Assembly: GCF_036014195.1 (NCBI RefSeq)
Contig: NZ_CP107918.1
Coordinates: forward strand, 5,208,001-5,272,000
From: Streptomyces sp. NBC_00442
GTDB taxonomy: Bacteria; Actinomycetota; Actinomycetes; Streptomycetales; Streptomycetaceae
Direction of reading: 5' to 3'
DNA length: 64,000 bases
Position numbers and translations under genes: made by a program. Below, one piece after another: positions 26,257 to 34,466 of this stretch; the stretch's first letter is position 1; the number at the start of each line of letters is the position of its first letter. The notes under the pieces were generated by a model. It searched no databases, was not told the DNA's origin, and saw only the letters and a program-made list of their open reading frames with translations.

Positions 26257-26285
26257 GTGCCCGCAGGGGGAGTCCCTGCGGGCAC
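26257..26285 (-). terminator. Hairpin terminator of the ABC-transporter operon
   Basis: A perfect 12-bp stem (GTGCCCGCAGGG with CCCTGCGGGCAC) around a five-base loop lies 19 bases beyond the permease stop at 26304, between that operon and the next promoter. Confidence 0.8.
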
Positions 26286-26303
26286 GGTCGGACGAGCTGC
26301 GGA

Positions 26304-27017
26304 TCAGGCGCGGCGGCCGCCCCTGCGGTAGGCGAAGGCCGCGAAGGCCGCGAGCAGCGCCGTCCACAGGGCGAGCACCCCGAGGCCGGTGCCGCTCGGC
26401 GCGGAGTTGGCGGCCGCGTCCCAGGAGAGCTGGGCATAGCGGTAGACCGGGGTCTCCTTCGACAGCGGCTGGAGCCAGCTGGGCAGCGTGTCGGTCGGCA
26501 TCATCAGGCCGCCGAGCAGCGTGAGGGTCAGGTACGAGACGGTGCCGGCGATCTGGGCGAGCTGCGCCTTGAAGAGGTAGCCGATGCCGATGCCGAGCAT
26601 CGCGAGCGGGGCGATGCCGACCCAAAGCAGCAGGAAGATCTCCAGCCAGGTGCCGGGCGACAGGTCGACGCCCCGGTAGAACTTGCCGATCAGGCCGATG
26701 ACCACGATCGGCAGGATGCCGAGGCACGTGGCGACGGCGCCGCGGGCGATGACGACCTGCACCGGCGAGAGCGGGGTGAGGCGCAGCTGGCGCAGCCAGC
26801 CGAGCGCCCGGTCCTCGGCGATGCCGGTGCCGTTGGTGATGACCACGCCGAGCGCGCCGAACGCGGCCGCGCCCACCATCGCCCGCACCAGGGACTCCTG
26901 GTCGGGGCCGCCGCCCGCGAGGGTGACGTAGAGGCCGACCGGCATGATGAGGCTCATCATGAGGTAGCCGCCGTTGCGGACGAGCCGCAGGATTTCGAGG
27001 CGGATGTAACCGAGCAT
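26304..27017 (-). CDS. ABC-2 type exporter permease
   Basis: The 237-residue protein has six predicted hydrophobic helices and the ABC-2 arrangement (MLGYIRLEILRLVRNGGYLM at the start, GLMMPTDTLPSWLQPLS in the conserved loop). Its ATG overlaps the stop of the ATPase gene (TGATG), so the two are made together. It probably forms a DrrAB-like exporter for the polyketide glycoside. Confidence 0.9.
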   Translation of the reverse strand: MLGYIRLEILRLVRNGGYLMMSLIMPVGLYVTLAGGGPDQESLVRAMVGAAAFGALGVVITNGTGIAEDRALGWLRQLRLTPLSPVQVVIARGAVATCLGILPIVVIGLIGKFYRGVDLSPGTWLEIFLLLWVGIAPLAMLGIGIGYLFKAQLAQIAGTVSYLTLTLLGGLMMPTDTLPSWLQPLSKETPVYRYAQLSWDAAANSAPSGTGLGVLALWTALLAAFAAFAYRRGGRRA

Positions 27018-27988
27018 CAGGTGGTCCGTCCTTCCGGAGCGGCGGCCGCGTGGCGGGACTGGTGGGTGAGCGCGATGAAGGCCTCTTCCAGGCCCACGCC
27101 CGACACCTCCAGGTCGGTGAAGGCGTCGGCGCGGGAGAGCGCGTGCACCGTGGAGTCGGAGTCGCTGGTGCGCAGGTGGACGCGCCCGCCGCGGTGCTCC
27201 ACGGAGGAGACGCCGGGCAGCAGGTCGAAGCCCTCCTGGCGGCCGCGCGGCACGAAGCTGACCGTGCGGCCCTCGATCATCGACTTGATCTGCGAGGTGG
27301 TGCCGTCGGCGACGACCCGGCCCGAGGCGATGACGACGACGCGGTCGGCGCTGTCGTCGGCCTCTTCGAGGTAGTGCGTCGAGAACAGGACGGTGTTGCC
27401 GCGCTCCGCGTACCGCTGCATCGCGGCCCACAGCTCACGCCGCGACTCGACGTCCAGGGCGGCGGTCGGCTCGTCCAGGACCACCAGGTCCGGGTCGCCG
27501 GCCAGTGCGAGGGCGAAGCGCACCCGCTGGGCCTGGCCGCCGGAGAGCCGGTCCACGTTCCGGTTCGCGATCTTGGAGAGCTCGGCCAGGTCCAGGATCT
27601 CCTGGAGCGGCAGCGGCTTGCGGTAGGTCTGACGCACGAAGTCGACCAGCTCGCGCACCGACACCCGGGGAATCATCTTCCCCTCCTGGAGCATGGCGCC
27701 CAAGTGGCCCGCCCGCATGGCGAGTTCGGGCTTCTTGCCGAAGACCTCGATGGTTCCCTGGTCCGGCGGGAAGAGCCCGAGGAGCATGTTGATGGTGGTG
27801 GACTTGCCGGCGCCGTTGGGGCCGAGGAGGGCGACCGTCTCACCGCGGCCGATCGTCAGATCGATCCCGTCGACGGCGCGGACGCTGCCGTACTCCTTGA
27901 CGACACCCTTGAAAACGACCGCGGGCGGGCCGTGCTGTTCTGCCATGGGGGGTGGCACCTGTTCCCTTTCCTGTGTGAGTGAGCGCAT
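27017..27988 (-). CDS. ABC exporter ATPase (DrrA-like)
   Basis: The 323-residue ATPase has Walker A GPNGAGKST, signature LSGGQAQRVRFALALAG, Walker B LVVLDEPTAALD and the switch histidine in STHYLEEAD. A C-terminal domain of about 90 residues is typical of drug-exporter ATPases. The ATG at 27988 follows the stop of GT-5 by one base. An internal ATG at 27946 matches the family start better but lacks a ribosome site. With the permease it provides a second export route alongside the MFS pump. Confidence 0.92.
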   Translation of the reverse strand: MRSLTQEREQVPPPMAEQHGPPAVVFKGVVKEYGSVRAVDGIDLTIGRGETVALLGPNGAGKSTTINMLLGLFPPDQGTIEVFGKKPELAMRAGHLGAMLQEGKMIPRVSVRELVDFVRQTYRKPLPLQEILDLAELSKIANRNVDRLSGGQAQRVRFALALAGDPDLVVLDEPTAALDVESRRELWAAMQRYAERGNTVLFSTHYLEEADDSADRVVVIASGRVVADGTTSQIKSMIEGRTVSFVPRGRQEGFDLLPGVSSVEHRGGRVHLRTSDSDSTVHALSRADAFTDLEVSGVGLEEAFIALTHQSRHAAAAPEGRTT

Positions 27989-27989
27989 G

Positions 27990-29156
27990 TCAGATCAGCC
28001 CTTCCAAGGTGTGGACCAGTTCCGTGGGGCCTGGCAGGCATTCGATCTCCGCGCGAACGTCCTGCGCGGCCTTGCGGTGGCGCTCGTTGTCCAGCAGACC
28101 GGCGAGGGCCTCCCGGACGAGCGAGGGGTCGTGCTGCTCGGCCTCGGTGGCGAGGCTGATCCCGGAACCGGACTCCTGGACGAGCCGGCCGGTGGTCTGG
28201 AGGAACGGCTTGTCGCCGGGCAGCACCAGCTGCGGGACGGCCGAGGCGAACGACGTCATGCTGGTGCCGCTGCCGCCGTGGTGGACGGCGAGCGCGGTGT
28301 GGCGCATCACCGGGCCGATCGGGAAGCGGTCGACGACCTTGACGGAGGACGGAATCCCGGCCAGCGCCGCGTGGTACTGGGCATCGATCGGGAACAGCAC
28401 GTCGAGGCCCCGCTCGGTGCAGGCGTCCAGGACGTGCCGGAAGCCCAGCGGCAGCTCGCCCGTCTCGGCCAGCACCCGCCCGTGCCACATGCCCAGGCAC
28501 AGCAGTGCCCGGGGCCGCTCGGGCCGCAGGACCGCCCAGTCGGGCAGTTCGGCGGTGCCGCAGTACGGCACGTACCGCGAGAGCAGGCCCGGGGTGTTGT
28601 CGCCCCCGGGGAGCAGCGAGGCCGGGCTCGGGTCGATGATCAGGGCCGGGTCGGGGAAGCCGTCCGCCCCGAACTCGGCGCACAGGTCGTGGAGTTGAAT
28701 CCTGGCCTGGCGAAGGAGCGGGCTGGTGAAGTCGTCCGGGCCCCAGCGGTGGACGACACCGGGCACGCCGAGCGCCCCGGCGACCACGAGACCGCCGAAC
28801 TCCACCGGGTCCGTCATCACCAGATCGGCCTCCCAGTGACGGCCGAGGTCCACCAGCTCGTCGATGTACCCGCCGAGCCGGGTGCGCCAGCGCTCGCCGG
28901 CCGCGTCCCACTCGGAGTCCGCGCGGCGGTCCATGCCGGCCCGGTCGGGCATCGCCACGGCGCCGGGCCGGGTCATCCGCTGGCGGGTCTCGCCGCCGCC
29001 GACGAGGCGCGTGTCGAGGCCGGCGGCGGAGGCGAACGTCACCAGCTCGGCGTCGCCCGCCACCAGCACCTGGTGCCCGGCCGCGCGCAACGCCCAGGTC
29101 AGCGCCACCATCGGCACGATGTGGCTGGGGACCAGAGCGGTCACTAGGACGCGCAT
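27990..29156 (-). CDS. Glycosyltransferase (EryCIII-like, GT1 family), GT-5
   Basis: The 388-residue GT-B enzyme begins MRVLVTALVPSHIVPMVALT, with VHRWGPDDFTSPLL and the donor-site LAVHHGGSGTSMTSFASAVP. A GGAGA ribosome site precedes the ATG, which lies 13 bases inside the end of GT-6. It sits between GT-6 and the ABC exporter genes. Confidence 0.9.
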   Translation of the reverse strand: MRVLVTALVPSHIVPMVALTWALRAAGHQVLVAGDAELVTFASAAGLDTRLVGGGETRQRMTRPGAVAMPDRAGMDRRADSEWDAAGERWRTRLGGYIDELVDLGRHWEADLVMTDPVEFGGLVVAGALGVPGVVHRWGPDDFTSPLLRQARIQLHDLCAEFGADGFPDPALIIDPSPASLLPGGDNTPGLLSRYVPYCGTAELPDWAVLRPERPRALLCLGMWHGRVLAETGELPLGFRHVLDACTERGLDVLFPIDAQYHAALAGIPSSVKVVDRFPIGPVMRHTALAVHHGGSGTSMTSFASAVPQLVLPGDKPFLQTTGRLVQESGSGISLATEAEQHDPSLVREALAGLLDNERHRKAAQDVRAEIECLPGPTELVHTLEGLI

Positions 29157-30352
29157 GTCTTCTCCTGGGCGGTCGCGGCCACAAGGGCTTCGAGGTCGGT
29201 GACGAGCTGCTCCACCGGCGGGCAGGCGAGGACGGAGCGCCGCACGGCCGCCGCGCGCAGCCGGAAGGCCGGCTCGGTGAGGAGCCGCCCCAGCGCCTCG
29301 GTGACGGTCTCGCCGGTGACCCAGTAGGCGGGCAGGTTGATGCCGCTGCCGACGTCGGCCACGTGCTCGGCGGAGTTGGGCTGGTCGTCGTACATCGGTG
29401 TGACGAGCATCGGCGTACCGCTGCGCAGCCCCTCGCGGATGCTGCTGTGGCCGCCGTGCGTGACGAACACGTCCGCGGCTTCCAGCAGCACGTCCTGCGG
29501 CACCCACTCGGTGAGCAGCCGCACGTGCTCCGGCACCTCGCCGAACTCCTCGGGGTCGCGGCCCACGCCGATCGACACGAGCGCCGTGCACTCCAGACCG
29601 GAGACGGCCTCGATCACGGCGTGCAGCACCTCGTCGGACTTCCACGGCATGGACGGCGCCATCGTGCCGATCGAGGCGTACACCACCGGCTTGTCGTCGG
29701 GCAGGTGGGCGAGCCAGGGCAGGGCCTTGTCGTCGCTGCGGTAGGGCGCGGTCTGGCGGTAGTGGCGCAGGGTGCGCGGATCCAGGTCGTCGCCGGTGCA
29801 CTCGGCCGGGAGCCAGCTGATCAGGCCGTGCCGGTAGACGGAGTTGTCGTCCTCCTCCGCGCGGGACGCGGGCAGGCCGAGCTCGGCGCGCAGCCGGTTC
29901 AGCGGCTCGTGCGTCACGGCGGGCGGCAGCAGGTGCGTCGAGCCGCCGGCCACCGCGATGTGCGGGATGCCGAGCGCTTCGGCGGCGAGCAGCCCGCCCA
30001 TCTCCTCGCCCTCGCGGACGATGACGTCGGGCTTCCAGCCTGCGGCGATCTCCAGGATGTCGCGGGCCGCGGCCAGGGCCGGCGGCCCGAGCACACACTC
30101 CACGAGCCCGTCCTCGTACGCCTCCTGGTCGCCCCGGAACAGCGGGAGCGCGATCGCCTCGATGCAGAAGGGGTCCTTGGCCCAGTCGAAGCCCGCGGGG
30201 AAGAAGGTGAGCCCGTAGCTCACGCTCTCCTCGCGCATGGACTCGTCGTCGGCCACGGCGACGGTGTGCCCGGCCCGGACGGCGGCCTGGGCCAGGGGGA
30301 TCAGCAGACGCAGATGCGACTTGCCCGCATGGGCGGTGAACAGGATGCGCAC
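29144..30352 (-). CDS. Glycosyltransferase (UDP-GT/MGT-like branch), GT-6
   Basis: The 402-residue GT-B enzyme differs from the other five. It starts VRILFTAHAGKSHLRLLIPL and its donor site reads FVTHGGHSSIREGLRSGTP, nearer macrolide-type and UDP-glucuronosyl-type transferases. It may attach a different sugar or act at a different stage. The GTG at 30352 has a GGAG site and fits the family start. The frame extends to 30517 but runs through the divergent promoter region. It is the first gene of a four-gene operon with GT-5 and the ABC exporter. Confidence 0.88.
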   Translation of the reverse strand: MRILFTAHAGKSHLRLLIPLAQAAVRAGHTVAVADDESMREESVSYGLTFFPAGFDWAKDPFCIEAIALPLFRGDQEAYEDGLVECVLGPPALAAARDILEIAAGWKPDVIVREGEEMGGLLAAEALGIPHIAVAGGSTHLLPPAVTHEPLNRLRAELGLPASRAEEDDNSVYRHGLISWLPAECTGDDLDPRTLRHYRQTAPYRSDDKALPWLAHLPDDKPVVYASIGTMAPSMPWKSDEVLHAVIEAVSGLECTALVSIGVGRDPEEFGEVPEHVRLLTEWVPQDVLLEAADVFVTHGGHSSIREGLRSGTPMLVTPMYDDQPNSAEHVADVGSGINLPAYWVTGETVTEALGRLLTEPAFRLRAAAVRRSVLACPPVEQLVTDLEALVAATAQEKTCAS

Positions 30353-30429
30353 GGCGGGTCTCCGATGGGGGGTGGGAGCGGTCCGTGAGGACCGCCCGTC
30401 GGTCATGCCCAAGAGCGTGACCGGCCCCG

Positions 30430-30456
30430 CTCGAATGTCACTTGAGCCGCCCTTGT
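30430..30456 (-). promoter_or_regulatory. Triple SARP-like box upstream of the GT-6 operon
   Basis: CTCGA (30430), CTTGA (30441) and CTTGT (30452) repeat at an exact 11-base period, reading ACAAG-TCAAG-TCGAG towards GT-6, whose start lies about 80 bases away. Confidence 0.5.
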
Positions 30457-30477
30457 CCTGACCTTCCCCGGCCGCAC

Positions 30478-30493
30478 TCAAGTCCGATTCGAG
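30478..30493 (+). promoter_or_regulatory. SARP-like direct repeat upstream of the KAS III-like operon
   Basis: TCAAG (30478) and TCGAG (30489) are eleven bases apart and point to the acyltransferase gene that starts at 30568. The opposing triple box at 30430-30456 makes this a divergent, probably co-activated promoter pair. Confidence 0.5.
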
Positions 30494-30567
30494 AGGCGGT
30501 GGCGACCTTGGGCGCATGCCGTATGCCCGAAGGATCCGACCGAACCGCCGAACAGGGGAGTAGCTGG

Positions 30568-31632
30568 ATGCGTTGGAACGAGATCTATGTCGCCTCGCTC
30601 GGCACCTGGCTGCCCGAGCCCGTCCCGGTGGCCGAGGCCGTCGCGGCCGGGGAGTGCGGCCAGGAGTGGATCGACGACTTCGGGTACGAGTCGGTGCGGA
30701 TCGCCCGCGAGAGCGAGGCGGAGGGCTGGACCGCGCCGCCGGACATGGCCGTCGCCGCGGGCCGCACCGCGCACCAGCGCTCCGGCCTGAACAAGTCCGC
30801 GTACTCCCTGCTCCTGCACGGCAGCACCTGGTTCCAGGGCCTCGACATCTGGCCGGCCGCGTCCTACATCGCCAAGCGCACCGTGGGCGCCACCGTGCCC
30901 GGCCTCGACGTGCAGCAGCGCTGCAACATCGGCATCAGCGGACTCGATCTGGCCGCCGCCCACCTCGCGGCCGGCTACGGCCGGGGCAGCGCGGTCATGC
31001 TCACCACCGCCGACCGCTTCGGCGGGCCCGGCGCCAACCGCTGGCAGCTGCGGCACGGCAACGCCTACGCCGACGGCGCGACCGCCACCGTCCTGTCCAC
31101 CGAAGGCGGCTTCGCGCGCCTCGTGGCCACCGCGACCGTCGCCGACAACTCCCTGGAGCCGATGGCCCGCGGCGACGAGGAGTTCGCCCCCGTCTCGCGC
31201 GCCGCCGAACGGCAGATCGACCTCACCGCACGCGGCGACGCCCACAAGGCCGTCAGCGACGAGACGATGACCAACATCCGCTTCGGCAAGGTGATGCAGG
31301 AGGCCAAGCAGTCCGTCCTGGACGACGCGGGCCTGGAGATCGACGACATCGCGTTCGTCATCATCCCTTCCACCGGACGGATCAAGGGCCCCTTCCAGAT
31401 CCACCACCTGCTCGGCGTCGACGAATCCGAGACCACCTGGGAGTTCGCCCGCCGCAGCGGCCACATCGGCGCCGGAGACTGGGCCGCAGGGCTCGAAAAC
31501 CTGCTGCTCACGGGCCAGTTGAAGACCGGCGACCACGTGATGCTCTACGGCGGCGGAGCCGGCTACACCATCACCACCGCCGTGCTGGAAATCCTGGAGA
31601 TCCCCGCCTGGGCCGCACCCGCCGCGGCCTGA
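30568..31632 (+). CDS. KAS III-like acyltransferase (CerJ-like)
   Basis: The 354-residue thiolase-fold protein has Cys119 in VQQRCNIGISG at the position of the KAS III nucleophile and His299 in SGHIGAGD. The usual HQAN histidine motif of FabH is absent; the segment reads IPSTGRIKG. This departure from FabH is seen in relatives that transfer acyl groups rather than condense them, such as CerJ, which malonylates a sugar in cervimycin biosynthesis. Such a role here is an inference; an alternative is priming the type II PKS. The ATG at 30568 has GGGGAG upstream. It is the first gene of a three-gene plus operon. Confidence 0.8.
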   Translation: MRWNEIYVASLGTWLPEPVPVAEAVAAGECGQEWIDDFGYESVRIARESEAEGWTAPPDMAVAAGRTAHQRSGLNKSAYSLLLHGSTWFQGLDIWPAASYIAKRTVGATVPGLDVQQRCNIGISGLDLAAAHLAAGYGRGSAVMLTTADRFGGPGANRWQLRHGNAYADGATATVLSTEGGFARLVATATVADNSLEPMARGDEEFAPVSRAAERQIDLTARGDAHKAVSDETMTNIRFGKVMQEAKQSVLDDAGLEIDDIAFVIIPSTGRIKGPFQIHHLLGVDESETTWEFARRSGHIGAGDWAAGLENLLLTGQLKTGDHVMLYGGGAGYTITTAVLEILEIPAWAAPAAA

Positions 31633-31666
31633 ACAAGCCGCCCGTCACAAGGAGTTGGCACACCCC

Positions 31667-32428
31667 ATGGAGATAGTCGGCAGGGGCTTCCTGGCCGGAC
31701 ACCTGGCAGGCATCGCCGGCCACCACCCCGACGTGGTGGCGCTGGCCGCCGGGGTCTCGGCCGCCGGCGACATTCCGCCGGAGCAGTACACCCGCGAGTC
31801 CAAGCGTTTGTACGAGGTGCTGCGGCACTGCGAGAAAACGGGCAAGCGCCTGGTGTTCTTCTCCACCGCGTCCGCCGGGATGTACTCGGTGCCCGACGCC
31901 TCGCCCGGCCGTGAGGACGGCCCCGTCTACCCGGCGACCCCGTACGGCCGCCACAAACTGTCCCTCGAAGCGGTCGTCAAGTCCTCGGACGTCGAGTACC
32001 TGATCCTGCGCCTGTCGCACGTCGTCGGCTTCAACCAGCCGGCGCACCAGCTCCTGCCCGCACTGGTACGGCAGTTGGTCGGCGGCAGCATCCAGGTGTA
32101 CCGCGGCGCGCAGCGCGACCTGATCGACGTCGAGGACGTCATCAAGATCGTGCACACGCTGCTCGTCGACGGCCGCACCCGTGACGTCGTCAACGTCGCC
32201 TCGGGCCACGCCCCGCGCATCGAGGACGTCGTCACCCACATGGAGGGCCTGCTCGGCGTCCGCGCCGAGAAGTCCTACGTGGAGGCATCCGGCGCCCAGC
32301 CCGTCTCCATCGACAAGCTCTGCCGCCTCGTGCCGCCGGTGTACGGGCTCGGCTTCGGACCGGAGTACTACCGCACGGTTCTCGACAAGTACGTCCACGC
32401 CTATGCGCAACTGCCGGTCACCGCGTAA
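31667..32428 (+). CDS. NAD-dependent epimerase/dehydratase-like (SDR) protein
   Basis: The 253-residue protein is a shortened extended-SDR enzyme. It has a reduced N-terminal nucleotide-binding turn (EIVGRGFLAGHLAGIAG), a serine-containing VFFSTASAGMYS and the catalytic pair in TPYGRHKLSLEA. It resembles sugar 4-ketoreductases or epimerases of deoxysugar clusters and may give a second, differently configured sugar beside that made by the 6044-7111 enzyme. GGAG lies 12 bases before the ATG. Exact reaction unknown. Confidence 0.75.
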   Translation: MEIVGRGFLAGHLAGIAGHHPDVVALAAGVSAAGDIPPEQYTRESKRLYEVLRHCEKTGKRLVFFSTASAGMYSVPDASPGREDGPVYPATPYGRHKLSLEAVVKSSDVEYLILRLSHVVGFNQPAHQLLPALVRQLVGGSIQVYRGAQRDLIDVEDVIKIVHTLLVDGRTRDVVNVASGHAPRIEDVVTHMEGLLGVRAEKSYVEASGAQPVSIDKLCRLVPPVYGLGFGPEYYRTVLDKYVHAYAQLPVTA

Positions 32429-32461
32429 CCCATCCACCCGAAGAATCGGAAGGTCCACCCC

Positions 32462-33133
32462 ATGAGCGAGAACAGCCCCGTCGTCGCGGTCGCCCACTTC
32501 GTCCTCAAGGACAAGCACAAGGCGAAGGGCGCCGAGTTCGAGAAGGCCTACCTCAAGTACAAGGAGGCCGTCGCCGCCAAGGACGGTCTGCTGCGCACCG
32601 CGCTGCTGCGCGGCATCAAGGAGCCCGACAACTTCGTCATCCTCACCTGGTGGCGGGACGCGGACGCGCACCGCACCGTCGTCGGCGACTGGCAGTTCTT
32701 CACCGCGGTGAGCAGCCGCTTCGTCTACCTCGCCGCCATCACCAGCGTGCACGGCCCGGTCCTGGCCGGCCAGAACGCGGCCGACGGGCTCGGCGAGCTC
32801 GCGGTGCCGTCCGCGGACGCGGCGGTCGCGCTCACCACGTTCACCCTGCGCGAGGGCGCCGACCAGCAGGCCTTCGAGGGCTCCTTCCTCGGCCACCTCT
32901 CCTTCGTCAAGGGCCACGAGGGCTTCCTCGGCCACCAGCTGGTGCACTCCAACCGGGAGACCGGCGCCTACGTCAACATCGGCTGGTGGAGCGGCCCCCA
33001 GGCCTACCTGCCGGTTCTGCGGAGCCCGGAGATGGCCGCCGACGCCCAGATCATGGCCGTGCACGCCGAGGTCAAGGGCGGCCTCTACACGGCGGTCGTC
33101 GACTCGGCCCGCACCGAGGTCGCGAACGTCTGA
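32462..33133 (+). CDS. Didomain ABM-family protein (polyketide oxygenase or cyclase)
   Basis: The 223-residue protein contains two ferredoxin-like antibiotic-biosynthesis-monooxygenase domains in tandem (about 8-105 and 118-215), each with a WW dipeptide segment (LTWWRDADAHR, NIGWWSGPQAY). Such proteins act as cofactor-free anthrone oxygenases or as cyclases on aromatic polyketides. A paralogue is encoded at 36395-37012. It closes the plus-strand operon before a very strong terminator. Confidence 0.82.
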   Translation: MSENSPVVAVAHFVLKDKHKAKGAEFEKAYLKYKEAVAAKDGLLRTALLRGIKEPDNFVILTWWRDADAHRTVVGDWQFFTAVSSRFVYLAAITSVHGPVLAGQNAADGLGELAVPSADAAVALTTFTLREGADQQAFEGSFLGHLSFVKGHEGFLGHQLVHSNRETGAYVNIGWWSGPQAYLPVLRSPEMAADAQIMAVHAEVKGGLYTAVVDSARTEVANV

Positions 33134-33141
33134 ACCACCGC

Positions 33142-33189
33142 ACACGAAAGGCGGGCCGGGTCTTCGAGACCCGGCCCGCCTTTCGTGTC
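33142..33189. terminator. Strong bidirectional hairpin terminator
   Basis: A stem of about 22 bp (ACACGAAAGGCGGGCCGGGT and its complement) capped by a TTCG-type loop separates the convergent ABM and hydroxylase genes. It is nearly perfectly symmetric and can stop transcription from both sides. Confidence 0.88.
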
Positions 33190-33203
33190 CGACGCCTTCA
33201 CCC

Positions 33204-34466
33204 TCACCGAGCGGTGAAGAGCCCCTCGGCCACCTCGATCGACGGGTTGCCGAACGCGATGGTGCGCAGCACCTTGCGGTACACCGGGGTGTGCTTGACG
33301 ACGGCCGCCAGCTTCGGGCGCACCCGCGTCGCGAACGTGCCGGTCGACAGCATCGCCTTGGACTGCATGCCCTGGAGCCGCATCATCGTCGCGATGTCGG
33401 GCGCCCTGCGCTCCTCGAACCGCGACAGGAACGCGGCGCTCGCGTCGCCGCGGCCGACCGACTCGACGAGCAGCGGATGCAGCACGACCGCGTCCTGCAC
33501 CGACAGGTTGATGCCCTGCGCGCCGATCGGGCTGTGCGTGTGCGCGGCGTCACCCATCAGCACGAGACCGTCCGCGGCCCACCGCTCGGCGCGCCCGGAG
33601 AACACGTCCAGGAGGCTCAGGTCGCGCAGCGAGGTGATCTGCCCGTCGATCAGGTCCGCATACGCCGGCACCGCCTTCGCCAGCTGCTCCTTGACGTGGC
33701 CGAGCCCCTGCGCGACGACATTCTTGTAGCCGCCGTGCGGCAGCGTCCAGCCGACCTGGATCCGGTCGGGCCAGGACCCGTACGCGAGGACCGGGCTGGT
33801 GCCCGCCCCCCTGAACACCCTTACGTCGTGGCTGCCTTGAGGCTCGCCGCTGGTCAGCTTGAACCACAGCACGTCCTGGTCGAACGCCTCGCTGCGGCCC
33901 GCCTCGATCCCGGCGAGCCTGCGCACCTTGGAGAACCGCCCGTCGGCGCCGACCACGACCGCGCTGTGGAAGACGTGCCCGTCGGCGGCGGCCCCCGTGA
34001 TCCGGCCCCGCTCGTCGCGCAGCAGCGCGTTGACACGGCAGCCGTCCACGTACTCGAAGTCCGCGAACTCGGCGCAGTGCAGCAGGAGTTCGGTCAGCAG
34101 GTGCGACTGCGGGATGGACAGCAGATGGTCGTACGGGGCCGGGAGCGCGCGGTAGTCGATGTCGAGCAGCACCCGGTCCTGCTCCACGAGCCGGAAACGG
34201 TCGTGCTCGTGGCAGCCGCGGGCACGGGCGCCGTCCAGCACCCCGAGCCGGTCCAGGACCCTCATCGCGCCCGGCTGAAGGATCTCGCCGCGGAACTCCC
34301 GCTGGTGCGAGCGCGACCGCTCCACCACGCTCACCCGCACCCCGGACCTCAGGAGCAGCAGCGCGAGGGTCAGACCGGCGGGGCCCGCCCCGACGATGCA
34401 CACGTCGCTGCGGTGCTCCTCGTCGACGCGGGCCCCGGCACGGACCTCCTCGGCGGCCGCGGTCAT
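33204..34466 (-). CDS. FAD-dependent monooxygenase (short form)
   Basis: The 420-residue flavoprotein has VCIVGAGPAGLTLALLLL at residues 22-39, VVGADGRFSKVR in the middle and LMGDAAHTHSPIGAQGINLS for FAD binding. It lacks the C-terminal thioredoxin-like domain present in the 8201-9805 enzyme, so the cluster has two structurally different hydroxylases. Its ATG overlaps the stop of the upstream cyclase (ATGA). It is the last gene of the KR operon and probably hydroxylates the aromatic core. Confidence 0.88.
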   Translation of the reverse strand: MTAAAEEVRAGARVDEEHRSDVCIVGAGPAGLTLALLLLRSGVRVSVVERSRSHQREFRGEILQPGAMRVLDRLGVLDGARARGCHEHDRFRLVEQDRVLLDIDYRALPAPYDHLLSIPQSHLLTELLLHCAEFADFEYVDGCRVNALLRDERGRITGAAADGHVFHSAVVVGADGRFSKVRRLAGIEAGRSEAFDQDVLWFKLTSGEPQGSHDVRVFRGAGTSPVLAYGSWPDRIQVGWTLPHGGYKNVVAQGLGHVKEQLAKAVPAYADLIDGQITSLRDLSLLDVFSGRAERWAADGLVLMGDAAHTHSPIGAQGINLSVQDAVVLHPLLVESVGRGDASAAFLSRFEERRAPDIATMMRLQGMQSKAMLSTGTFATRVRPKLAAVVKHTPVYRKVLRTIAFGNPSIEVAEGLFTAR

